A DNA stretch of 64,000 bases from Stenopsyche tienmushanensis (Eukaryota; Arthropoda; Insecta; Trichoptera; Stenopsychidae): positions 248,001 through 312,000 of the forward strand of contig WACJ01000106.1 of assembly GCA_008973525.1 (NCBI GenBank), in the 5' to 3' direction. The position numbers and the translations under genes are program-made. Of the stretch, positions 23,153 to 33,042 are shown one piece after another (position 1 is the first letter of the stretch; each line of letters begins with the position of its first letter). The notes beneath the pieces were generated by a model. That model was not told the DNA's origin and did no database searches. It worked only from the letters and a program-made list of their open reading frames with translations.

Positions 23153-23925
23153 TCATAAGCGGACTAAAAGATTTAATTATGCAAACAACAGAATATCCGA
23201 TAACACTGATTTATTATGGAAGGCCCGTGGTTGATCAGATATTTTGAGTCATCGAGAAGAAAATTATTTGCTCTTCTCCTCGAACAGAATTTTGATACAT
23301 CCTTTCGTAGAAGAACAGCAATGTTGACCACAACAATAGATCAAAGCATCCAAGGACCAAGGACCTAATAAATCTCCACATCGTATCATATTACAGCAGT
23401 GCGTTGAATGATTGATGACAAATTAAATCGGCCGAATCAATTATTCAGGTTTCCATAAAACAATACAAACTTAATGTCTGTTTAGCTCCTCGCCTAGTGA
23501 ATTAAATGTGCTTATACAATTCCGAGGGTTCAAATCGACGGATTCGTTATCAATCAAGGACGCCCTTAAGGATTCGCCTAAATAATTGATCGATTTGCCA
23601 CCCCGAATAGGCTGAATATTTAAAATTTCGCAAAATTGCACCCGGTTGCATGCCGCGTGAGATGCATTAATTATGATGCAATGCCTCGTTGAATATGCAA
23701 CACCGTCACGCCAGCGGTTAAATATAATACGTAACGCTCTGATCCGGACGTAAATTATTCATTTTTAAAATGGCGTTTATGGTCTTTTAAGTATGCTCGG
23801 TTTAAAGACGGATCAAAGTGTCGCTTCAAAAAATAGTGGACATAATATTGCATTGGACAAATACGCGCTGCATACAAAATAGCTTGCCTTTTTATCCTTT
23901 TTAATACTTTAACGACCGCAGACGC
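23153..23925. other. Region between divergent receptor genes, proximal part
   Basis: This stretch lies upstream of the minus-strand receptor and should hold its promoter. No TATA box or other motif could be assigned with confidence. A 66-codon minus frame at 23,755-23,955 is not protein-like. Confidence 0.35.
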
Positions 23926-24040
23926 CAATATGGCGTTCTTAGCTGCGAGGAACAATGCAGTCGAGTCGTCAGTTGGCCTTGGCCGCGGGAGGTTGTCCTT
24001 CTCGCAGCCAGATCTCTCTCTCTCTCTTTCGGGAGGATTA
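23926..24040 (+). repeat. Family F copy
   Basis: GTTGGCCTTGGCCGCGGGAGG, GTCCTTCTCGCAGCCAGATC and a CT-rich tail match the family. Confidence 0.5.
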
Positions 24041-24237
24041 GTCGCTGTTGCTATCTCCTCCGATCAGAGAGAACTCTCAACAGATTCACTCTCGCAATCA
24101 CTGGCTTTTACATTTTTTTCTCCCTCTTCTCTTCCTCCGCTCCCGGCAGAGCCTCCTTTAGTCAACGGTATTGTTGTTCATGCAACTCCTTCAACTAACT
24201 CTTCGATGTTGAATTCGTTTAGCTCAAGGCCTAGAGA

Positions 24238-24305
24238 TTAGATGGCGTCCGATCGCGAGACGTTCATTCGTCAAGTCAGCGATCCGAAAAGTGTGACATT
24301 TTCGG
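24238..24305 (+). mobile_element. R1-like LINE C-terminal fragment (family A)
   Basis: ATGGCGTCCGATCGCGAGACG and TCAGCGATCCGAAAAG are the sense-strand family A block (MASDRE.FIR..SDPKS). Confidence 0.5.
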
Positions 24306-24649
24306 AGATAAACACGTACCCGGGGCCTTCTATACAATCAGGCGAATTCGAGACTGAGTGCTTTCCTATTTCAGGTTGACCCTCAGTTCGACGATTTAAA
24401 AATGATATAATTGGCAACGGAAGACAATGCTGTTATCGTTGCAATGTGAAATTCTTCATTTGCCTCCCCAGAAGACCGTCTCCTTGATGTTCTTCTTGTA
24501 CTTGTTCTGTTCCTAAAGCTTCTTGACTCCGAACCGGTAAGGATATTCACGCTACTTATTATTGGGTGGTATCAACTATGTAAGAGATAGCGAGTGATAA
24601 GCAAGCCAAGATTTGTAATAGTAGATAAACTAAGTATTAGCTTGCGGTT

Positions 24650-24870
24650 AAAATAACTGTAGCGTGGGCGAATTTAATTCGCCAGATTAACAGCGACATC
24701 TTCCGTCTCTCTTCAGGTACAATGTGCTATTTTAACAGCGCCATCTTCTATAGGAATTCGGAGACATTGCGCCTGCAATGGTTGGTGACACGCAGGAGGC
24801 GGGAGTTGAGGAAAATTCGGCGGTTGGCCTTGGCTGCGGGAGGACGTCCTTTCCGCAGCCAAATTATAAA
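24650..24870 (+). repeat. Family F copy, long form
   Basis: Blocks in order: GTAGCGTGGGCGAATTTAATT, AACAGCGACATCTTCCGTCTC, ATGTGCTATTTTAACAGCGCC, CAGGAGGCGGGAGT and GTTGGCCTTGGCTGCGGGAGG with its complementary partner. It is the best-preserved copy for defining the family. Confidence 0.55.
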
Positions 24871-25965
24871 TTCAATTCCCGTTCATCAATCAGGATAAAG
24901 TCTGGAAATCGTCTGAGTGCACCCGACAAAGTAGGAAAGTTTCACACTTTAACAATGTATTAATACTGCATTTTAATCCGATTCCAAAAAACAACCATAA
25001 CAGAACCACAAACAGACATTTGCCTATCATTTCATTAATAAGCAAGATTTAAATTGTTACATAGGATATCGAAGCATACGAACCACCTTGTGTTTATCAA
25101 AAACACTTTGTTCTATTATTCTTTTTATCTGCACGCTCTGCACACTGTCGAATAACTATATAAAGTCTTGCATTCGACATTAACTTGTCCCAGTCACATT
25201 TCAACGAATAGATCCCGAAACGTGCCAGGATGATCGAGAGCGAGCTGGAAATCGCAACTGACGACGAAGATGAAGACGTGGACGTACCTGACGTCAAATT
25301 TGAAGACGGTTTCCAAACCATCAATTTTTTTCTGACGTTTATGGGTCTTTGCGATGTATTCTATGAGAAATCAAATCGCAGCGTTCGATTTCTGTTGACA
25401 CAAAAGTAATCAACATCGCAATAAATTCGGTACTTGGTGTTTTTTATTTTTATTTAGCGATGTTTTTTTAGGTTGCTATTCTGCTATAATTATATCCAAA
25501 CAGCAATATTGCTGGTAGGAGAAGGTATCTTCTATTATTTGGCGGTTTCGAACTTTAACGTGGAAGGATTCTTCGCCATATCTGAGATGCTACCGTGCAC
25601 GCTCACCACGATCTTCGGTTTGACCTACGCCAATATGCTGCTGAACAACAAGAAGAAGCTGATAAAGATCGTCAAAACGCTGAAGCTCCTCTGGCCTAAC
25701 CAACAAAACAAAAAAGCGAAGAAACTCGTCGTCAAGAACTTGGTTCCGGCCAAGAAGTTCTGCATATTATACGTGGTTCTCATAAACGGACTGGCTTCCT
25801 TCTGGAGCATATTGCCAGTGATTGGAATTGGTTACAATCTAATCATGATCTATGTCTATGGTGCTGATAGAAAATGGAGTCATAATGTGACGCTTCCTTA
25901 TATCATTTGGTATCCTTATGATTATAAACAAAACTGGTGGACATATCTCTTGACGTATTTGAGCC

Positions 25966-25975
25966 AGGATATAGC
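25966..25975 (+). repeat. 10-bp target-site duplication, left copy
   Basis: AGGATATAGC is part of the receptor exon 2 coding sequence (Gln-Asp-Ile-Ala) and is repeated exactly at 27,301-27,310. Confidence 0.9.
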
Positions 25976-27300
25976 TTTTTACTTTTTTTACTTTTGGTGG
26001 CTCCTGCAGCCCTATAAGAGAGCCTCGGCCACCGACAACGCTTGCCGCCATTTTCGTCTGTCCTGGGCCTCCTCCCTCCAATTTCCCAGGCCCAGACGTG
26101 CGGCGTCTTTTCTGATCTGATCAGCCCAGCGTAGACGAGGTCTTCCGACGGGTCTACTGCCATTCGGCCCCGAATTCAAAATGGCTCGAGGGACTCTATT
26201 CGACGGCATCCGTGCCACATGGCCTGCCCATCGGAGCCGGCGGGTTCTGACGAAGCTTGTTATTGACGCTTCGCCATAAATGTCCATGACCTCACGATTT
26301 GACCTCATGACTTCGGTGCCAGAGGTCTCGTCCCGGAGGGGTCCGAAAATTTTTCTTAGTATTTTTCTCTCGAACCTCTCCAGGCGATTCGCGTCGCGGA
26401 TGGTCATGGTCCATGCTTCCCCGCCGTAAACCACTACCGGCCTTATTAGTGTTTTGTAAATTTTTATCTTTGTTCTCGCCGATAGTGATTTATTCCCCAG
26501 TATGCTTTTCAGGCCATGGTAGCACCGATTACCGTTTTGAATCCTGGAGGTTATTTCGTTGTTCATTGAATTCTTCTCCGTGAGGACGGATCCAAGGTAT
26601 TTGAACTCTTGGACCCTTTCAATATTTACACTACTACTACTCACGGAGGTGTAACCCCCAGGATTCACCCTCGATACCATCATATGTTTCGTTTTATCAT
26701 AGTTAATTTTCATGCCGAAATTAGCAGCAGCCCCGTCGATAGACGTAAGCGCCGCCAGAGCTTCCGATCTCGATTTAGCCACGACGTCGATGTCGTCAGC
26801 AAAGGCCAAATGCATCACATTATCACTCCATGGATCTGCGTGTCCCGATCTGCCAGTCTCCCTCATAATTGCCTCCAACGCAATATTAAAGAGTAATGGG
26901 GAGAGGGCATCCCCCTGTCTAACTCCCGTCGTTACCTCGAAAGGTTCGGACAGGGCACCGTTGGAGCGAACTACACTGACAGAACCGGACACACACATCT
27001 TCGACAGCCTCACCAGCTTACTCGGGATTCCCATCTCCAACATGGTCCTCCAAAGTTTTTCCCGGTTGACGCTGTCGTAGGCCTTGCAAAAATCAATAAA
27101 TATGTGGTGGAAATCAACACCGTATTCCCACATTTTTTCAGAGAATATTCGCACACTAAATAATTGGTCCACAGTGGACCTGCCCGGTCTGAAACCGCAT
27201 TGATACTCCCCGAGAAGTCCGTCCACGATGGGAGACAGCCGACCGATCAGAGCTCTTGCAAATAATTTATATCCAATATTCAAAAGGGATATGCCCCTGT
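25976..27300 (-). mobile_element. RTE-clade LINE, 5'-truncated, recent insertion
   Basis: The minus strand is a single open frame from the truncation point at 27,300 to the stop at 26,012-26,014. It starts at RGISLLN of the reverse-transcriptase domain and contains GVRQGDALSPLLFN and the catalytic AFADD. The C-terminal region ends DRRKWRQALSVAEALL. The 3' UTR is only about 36 nt and ends in an A-rich tail made of AAAGTAAAA-type units, typical of RTE elements. The endonuclease half is missing, as expected from incomplete reverse transcription. The open frame and perfect 10-bp duplications argue for youth. It lies antisense to the receptor gene. Confidence 0.92.
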
Positions 27301-27310
27301 AGGATATAGC
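27301..27310 (+). repeat. 10-bp target-site duplication, right copy
   Basis: AGGATATAGC is followed directly by AG and the intron donor GTTACT, so the displaced end of exon 2 and its splice donor lie here. Confidence 0.9.
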
Positions 27311-27452
27311 AGGTTACTCAATATTATATATATTACAATACCCATTATATTTCTTGTTGAATGTCCTCCTTGTCCTTCTATATGGTATCACTACTCTCCA
27401 TAGCTTATTTTCAATATGTCTTTCTTCAACGTGTATTTTCCTTGCATAATAG

Positions 27453-27614
27453 CAGAGCCGTAACATAGGGGTGGCGAAGCAGGCGCCCGCCACTGCGTTC
27501 ATACACATCCAGGTATGGCATCCAATCACGAGGCGCTCATTCGTCGTGTCAGCGATCCAAAAAGCGGACTGGTGGACCTTGCCACAGGCGCTTCATACCC
27601 TCGTTACGGCTCTA
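27453..27614 (+). mobile_element. Short hAT element (MITE) carrying a LINE fragment
   Basis: It starts CAGAGCCGTAAC and ends with the near complement GTTACGGCTCTA. It is flanked by CATAATAG (27,445-27,452) and CATAACAG (27,615-27,622), an 8-bp duplication with one mismatch. The left 40 bp match the large hAT at 15,747. Its middle (about 27,505-27,585) is the sense family A LINE block (GGCATCCAATCACGAGGCGC, TCAGCGATCC-AAAAGCGGAC). It sits in intron 2 of the plus-strand receptor. Confidence 0.75.
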
Positions 27615-28630
27615 CATAACAGTGTTTTTATGTTCTTTAAAATGACTTAATTTATAGGAAAACATTATCCATGTGTATTTTCTTATTTTAGGTATATTTG
27701 TCGTCACTGTGGGAGCAAGCGGAGATTGCTTCTTCTGTTTTGTCCTATCTCATCTTTGTATGCATTTCCAATTGATGCAGCAAGATATTCGAATGTTGAA
27801 CATGTCGAAGATAAACTCAGATGACGCAGACATGGATACGGAAGCATCCTTTAGGAAAATAATAAAAAGACACGTTATACTTTTAGCGTAAGAAGGATAA
27901 ATCACATTTGAAAAATTGTTTCAACTACTAACAAATTAAATGCGAAATTAAATTTGTAGATTAGTTGATGATCTGCAAGAAGTTTACTCTTGGAATCTGC
28001 TTGCAAAATTATTGTGCAGCTCCTTCTTGATATGTCTTCAATTATTTTGCGTGATCGTAAGAACTTTTCGGTCAAATATTTCAATCCATAGTTGTTAGAT
28101 TCAATGTTTTTTCGCCGTTGTAGATTTCGCCCTCAACTCAAGCGTTCAAATATATGCTCTTCGTCATCGTTGTCGTCACTGAAATGGCTCTAAAATGCAC
28201 TTATGGCAATTCGCTCAAAGAAGAAGTAAGTTTATTATTAATCGGTTGACATGTTACACCCCTGGATATTAATGTTTGTTCAATTTTATGGACAAGAGCG
28301 AAGCATTGGTGTTTGCTGCATACAGTTCCGGCTGGGTGAGCGGACCTAAGAGCCTCAAAAACGGCATACTGATGCTCCAAATGCGAGCTTCAAAACCGGC
28401 CGTCATCACGGCTATGGGATTCACGACGATATCGATGGACACATTTTCCGCTGTAAGAGACGCTCTAATTCGAACGAAATTATCGCAGCGCCATCTTTTG
28501 GCGGACGGTGCTAATTAAGCGCTATAAAAACAAGATGGCGGATGATAAATTCAATATTGTTTATTTTCAGATTTTAAGCAATTCCTGGTCGTATTTCACG
28601 CTTCTGCGCAATATGTACGGAGAAGATTGA

Positions 28631-29150
28631 TGCATTATTAGTTCTAATGAGTTAGCGTTCATGAGATGCGCTGCATACATTTTCACACAAAATGCGGGGA
28701 AGCACCGTTTTTATCAAGTTATTTTCATTCGCAATAAAGTGTTAGGCTTACGACGCACCCGTGTCAAAGCCTCAAGGCGCAAGTTAGTTAGCTGCTGTCA
28801 CCATTTAAGGGCTGATACGCGCAATAAGTTTTCCAAATATTTTCCCTTATCCTTGCGCCGGCGCTATTATGCGTCGTTATCGACGCCGTTAACGCGGGCA
28901 ACGGACCGACGGCATCCGTTATAACGACGCTCATTACAGCGGCGTCCTTTATAACGGGGTAATTAGTAGCGGAGCGGACCTCATTCGGTTTTGATGTTCA
29001 TCCACAGGGTATGTTATTCGACCGCAATTTACGCAGCGGGACTTCTTTAAATATTGCCACGAGGATGAAGACCTCCAGTATATTCCAGGCGTGAAAAGAG
29101 CATAAACTTCAGGAAGACCACATGCAAAGTTAAAAGGGACATCAGATCAT
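28631..29150. other. Unassigned sequence after the receptor, possibly repeat-derived
   Basis: AATAAA at 28,733-28,738 could serve the receptor transcript. From 28,850 to 28,980 the sequence is rich in CG and in variants of GTTATAACG and GCGTC, suggesting an unrecognised repeat. No coding frame is supported. Confidence 0.35.
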
Positions 29151-29154
29151 TTGA

Positions 29155-29245
29155 AAGAGCGAGGTGGCTCATAGATGGCGCACGGGTCTTCCGACGAGTC
29201 TGCTGCCACTCGGTCCCGAATATATATCGGCTCAATAAACTCTAT
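29155..29245 (-). mobile_element. RTE-clade LINE remnant
   Basis: GGTCTTCCGACGAGTCTGCTG and CCACTCGGTCCCGAAT match 26,137-26,170 of the intact RTE copy (GGTCTTCCGACGGGTCTACTG, CATTCGGCCCCGAATT). Confidence 0.6.
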
Positions 29246-29869
29246 GCGCCAAATATACCGGTATCAAAATATATTATAAGTACTCTACAAAAGATATATA
29301 AGTAATATTTTGTTTGCAAACCAGCGTCTGAACAATACTCATAAAATATATATTTTACTATAAGATGCATTATAAAATGGTAGTTATTTAATATTACATT
29401 TTTATTCTTGCGTCGACATATATATTGTCATTTATATTGTCGTATATATATAATTTATTTATCTAACGTCAAATATTAATTCAGTTCTGTTCTCTACGAG
29501 AAAAGCAAATTGTAAGAATCGAATCATCCTTTATTCTCAATATAAAAGTTTTTAGATTAATGTGGTAAGTTTCACATAAGTGCAGATAGATCTAAAAGGC
29601 CCGAAGCTTCTTTGAAAACTTTTGTGGAATTCTCCACGTTATCACAGACAATTTTCGCAAATTCGTCCAGGAAAAAATATCATTTTTAATACAGACATTC
29701 ATATCGCTACGCATGAAAATTTTAATATACTGCATAATCAGCTCTTTTAAATAATCACATTTATGTAATATTATATTAACTTGCACCGCAAAGGATTTCT
29801 TATATATATATTATATAATATGGAAAAGTATTGTGAATCTAATCTTCATTAGCACGGCATTAACATAAT

Positions 29870-30284
29870 CTTTGGGACGAATATAACAAACAACATGGGG
29901 ATCCTCCTCTGGTCCGAGCTGTGTGATTGATCCCCCTATTCGGGAGCATGCCAGCCCGCGAGCAAAGTGCACAACATGATGCAAAACCGTGAAATTAAAA
30001 TTCCATGTCGGCAAGGACACGCTCTTTCTCCGCTTCTTGCAGTCGCTTACGCTTTGAACGCGGGAGAGAGCGAGCTAAATATTCTAATTTTACTTTGAGA
30101 TTCTTAGGCTAGGATAAATATATAGATAAAAACTGTTTAAAAATAAAATAAATAAGAATAATTATATAAATATATGTTGTATAGGCTAGGGAAGAGTTTT
30201 GGGTCTCACTTGTGGCCCCGAAATAAAAATGTGCGAACCCACTAATTGTTACCAGTCGCAAGGAAGGGCCTCTACGACCCAAGG
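29870..30284 (-). mobile_element. Deleted relative of the composite LINE repeat at 7,500-8,100
   Basis: TCCTCCTCTGGTCCGAGC and GGGAGCATGCCAGCCCGC, then AAAGTGCACAACATGATGC, correspond to 7,530-7,590 and 7,915-7,940, without the LINE tail found between them there. The AGGATAAATATATA-ATAAA and ACTGTTTAAAAATAA blocks are also shared. Confidence 0.5.
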
Positions 30285-30505
30285 GGATGGCCACAAAATT
30301 TCCGTGTCCAACTGGTCCGAATTTCGGATCACTGACACAACAAAGGAACACCTCGTGATTGAACTCCATGCCTGAACATATCCACGGAACATGGTCTGTG
30401 TCCATGAACGGATCTCCGCATGGACACTCCGAAGTTGTTAAAAGCCCAAAACTAACAATCACAGCCCTAAATCGCCCGTGTCCTGTGAGGAACCGAGACG
30501 TCCAG
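30285..30505 (-). mobile_element. R1/I-type LINE C-terminal end (family A, best copy)
   Basis: The minus strand reads HWTSRFLTGHGRFRAV, then FGLLTTSECPCGDPFMDTDH-VPWIC, then CVSDPKFGPVGHGNFVA. The pattern LTGHG..., C-x-C-G, D-x-x-H...C is the cysteine/histidine tail after the reverse transcriptase in R1/I-type LINEs. This identifies the many GATCCGAAAAGCGGACCG-type fragments in the window. Clade assignment is by eye. Confidence 0.6.
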
Positions 30506-30612
30506 TGATCCGAGATGTGGCATTGCAACGCATGCCAGGTTTTCGCTAGTGTATATACAAAAATTAATGTATGTTTGTTTGTGTCATATACGTTCCTAAA
30601 CCAATCATCCAT
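30506..30612 (+). mobile_element. Helitron-like 3' end followed by a second partial copy
   Basis: GAGATGTGGCATTGCAACGC-ATGCCAGG forms the terminal hairpin, and CTAG lies at 30,546-30,549. A new partial unit (TATACAAAAATTAATGTATG) begins right after it. It abuts the LINE fragment without spacer. Confidence 0.55.
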
Positions 30613-32540
30613 TTGTGATAAAACTTAAGTGAGTGGTTGCGTACAGATTATTAAATTAATACAACAAGTATTTGTACGCAAATTTGCAAAACATTTCACA
30701 GATGCATCATGTTGTAATTATACAAGCATTAAAGTCTTCAAAATCATAGCTAGGATCTGTTTTTACTATTATCTTCTTATTTATCACAATCATCGTTATT
30801 TTTATATTTAGATTTAAATGGTTTTGATAAGATAAAATGCAAATATATTATCAACCAATGTGTTATATTATTTCTAATTATTAAGTACATTTTTCATACA
30901 TGCCATACTTGAATAAACTGTATTATATTTACTACACTGACACACTTCAATGCTTGCTGCAATATAACCAAATCAATATATCTACGTTGATTACATATTG
31001 GAAGGAAAAATCTCCAGATAAAAAATTTAAACGGTTATGCAAAAATATGGATACATTTCGGCATTGGTATAAAATCATATAATTCATTAAAATTTTAAAG
31101 ACAAAAAAATTACTAATTTCAACGAATTAAAGCTTAGTATTTGAGATTTTTCATTCAAATATCATCACATTCACGATAATCGTATTTTACAAGGTTTTAA
31201 ACATATCTTAAAATAATCAGTACATAAAATAACTCATCATAACAAGACAAAAATTATTAATCGAGATTCTTAATATTACCGAGCACGTGTCAAAGATACG
31301 ACACTGACTGTTTAAATTAAAAATATAAACTTTGGAGATCTTTAAATCTATTTACAACATTTTAACTTATTTACAAGATAAATTATAACTTTTATAACTG
31401 ATGAAAATCAAAGAAACATTGTATTCATAATAATATTAAAGCATTTTAATTTCCTACATCTAATTAAGATAGCTCAATTACCTCCTCTTTTAGCGATCAA
31501 TATGCGGATCGTTTTCATAATAAATTAACAATTTCAGGTTGCCGAGACTACGTCATGCCAAATTACAAATTACAAAAGTGCAGCTCGGGACTAAAAACTA
31601 TTTGTTCAAATCAAACGTTACAAAAAAAATCATCAAATTCATAATATAAATAAATTCTTAATCTCTGTTATTGAATGACTTTCGTTATCAATCTATTTTA
31701 AATCATACATAATTCACGAAAGCACCCATTTGCCGCCTATAAATGATTCGCAAAATACATTTGCTTCTATAACACAAAAAATAAAACACGATAGCGCCAT
31801 TTCATCCACAAATATGCAGATTTATATAACAGCCGATGTATCGAAAAAAAAAACGTTCAAAATAATCACTAAGCATATATGATTTACTTATACACTGAAC
31901 ATCTATGATTCCTTCATTAAACTTCTCTTGCCAGCGTTAAAATACCACACACAACAACCGCTGCAATTCTAGAACAAAAATTATCACTAACAAAAACAAC
32001 AACGAAATCAAGACACGGTCGTTGAGACGTCGATCCAATGTTGTTGGATCGAAAATTCAAAAAATTCCGATACGTACATTATTAATAAACACATTGGTCA
32101 CGATCTAAATTACAAAGCATCAGGTACCACTTTTTTACGAGAAAAAACACTAAGATCATTGAGTGCTCCGATTGGATGTACGATTGATATCTAATTTTTA
32201 TATAATATCTACGATCATTTCGAAATGACAAACATTCAACAAATTGACGATAAAAACGTGTAAATTTTACTAGATGCGTTTAATTTCAATTTTTGCCAAA
32301 CTTAATAGATCGTCGAAGAACGGATGTAAAATATTGACAAATAATTGAATAATTCCTTTAAGATAAATTATTTGGAATCACGCCTAAGCGTAGATATGTT
32401 ATTTGCAAGTGTGTTTTTATATAATTTTAAAAAATTAAAGAGAAGATAAAACGACACAACAGATTTTAGTATTTTTTCTACTCAAAGAAATTAAAAATGG
32501 AGGAGTGTATCGAATCTAAATTTAAAAAAATAAAACACAA
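30613..32540. other. AT-rich DNA downstream of Maf1
   Basis: No repeats with defined ends and no protein-like frames were seen. Part of it may be a long Maf1 3' UTR, but no poly(A) site could be fixed. Confidence 0.4.
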
Positions 32541-32544
32541 TGAC

Positions 32545-32640
32545 TGGAATACCTCGGCTGGGATAAATAGGTAGACATAGACGCCGCACGTCTCAGCCTG
32601 GACAATTGGAAGGATAAGGCTCAGGATAGACGGTAATGAC
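32545..32640 (+). mobile_element. RTE-clade LINE C-terminal remnant
   Basis: The plus strand reads DAARLSLDNWKDKAQDRR followed by a stop; the intact copy has DAARLGLGNWREEAQDRR at the same place. Upstream similarity continues only in a broken frame (PRLG... for PRLRW). Confidence 0.6.
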
Positions 32641-33042
32641 GACACGCATTATCGTCGGCCGGGTCTCTCTTGGTAAAGGACTGTGTAGGTGATTATGTAA
32701 GTATGTATTTAAATATAGCACAACTAAAACATATTTAAAAAATCAACCGACTCGTTCAAACATAGATTTGTTGCAAAAAAGCATCCGCGAGAATGTGTTA
32801 TGCCACAGCCCATTTTTAATTTTTTTGATAATCAAGACAAAATGCATCTTAAAATACGTTTTTTGTCGACGTCAACATTTAACGTGTGAAACATAATTTC
32901 GTTAAATGCTGGCGGCGTTGCTTAAAAACGATCAATAGCTCCTAAAACAATTTTTAAAATAATCATAATTATATATATATATATTAAACATTATCTTTTA
33001 CAAATCATAATTTTCAAAATCAATCAAAGGCGTTAGTATAAC

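Larger units (their letters stand above)
25230..28630 (+). pseudogene. Odorant receptor disrupted by a LINE insertion in exon 2
   Basis: Without the insertion this would be a complete 430-aa odorant receptor in seven exons: 25,230-25,405; 25,472-25,975 plus 27,311-27,312; 27,692-27,887; 27,960-28,056; 28,124-28,225; 28,297-28,452; 28,571-28,630. All junctions are GT-AG and every phase agrees. Family marks are LPYIIWYPYDY and TYLSQDIAG at the end of exon 2, CFFCFVLSHLCMHF in exon 3, CTYGNSLKEE in exon 5 and SWSYFTLLRNMYGED at the C-terminus. A 1.3-kb RTE element (25,976-27,300) separates the last 2 bp of exon 2 and its donor from the rest; translation enters the element and stops near 26,118-26,120. 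Every other exon is open, so the break is recent or polymorphic. Unlike the minus-strand neighbour, it has an intron after residue 58. The gene also carries a short hAT element in intron 2. Confidence 0.9.

Noticed and set aside
26609..27080. Plus-strand open frames of 95 and 122 codons
   Set aside because: They are antisense shadows of the RTE reverse-transcriptase frame.
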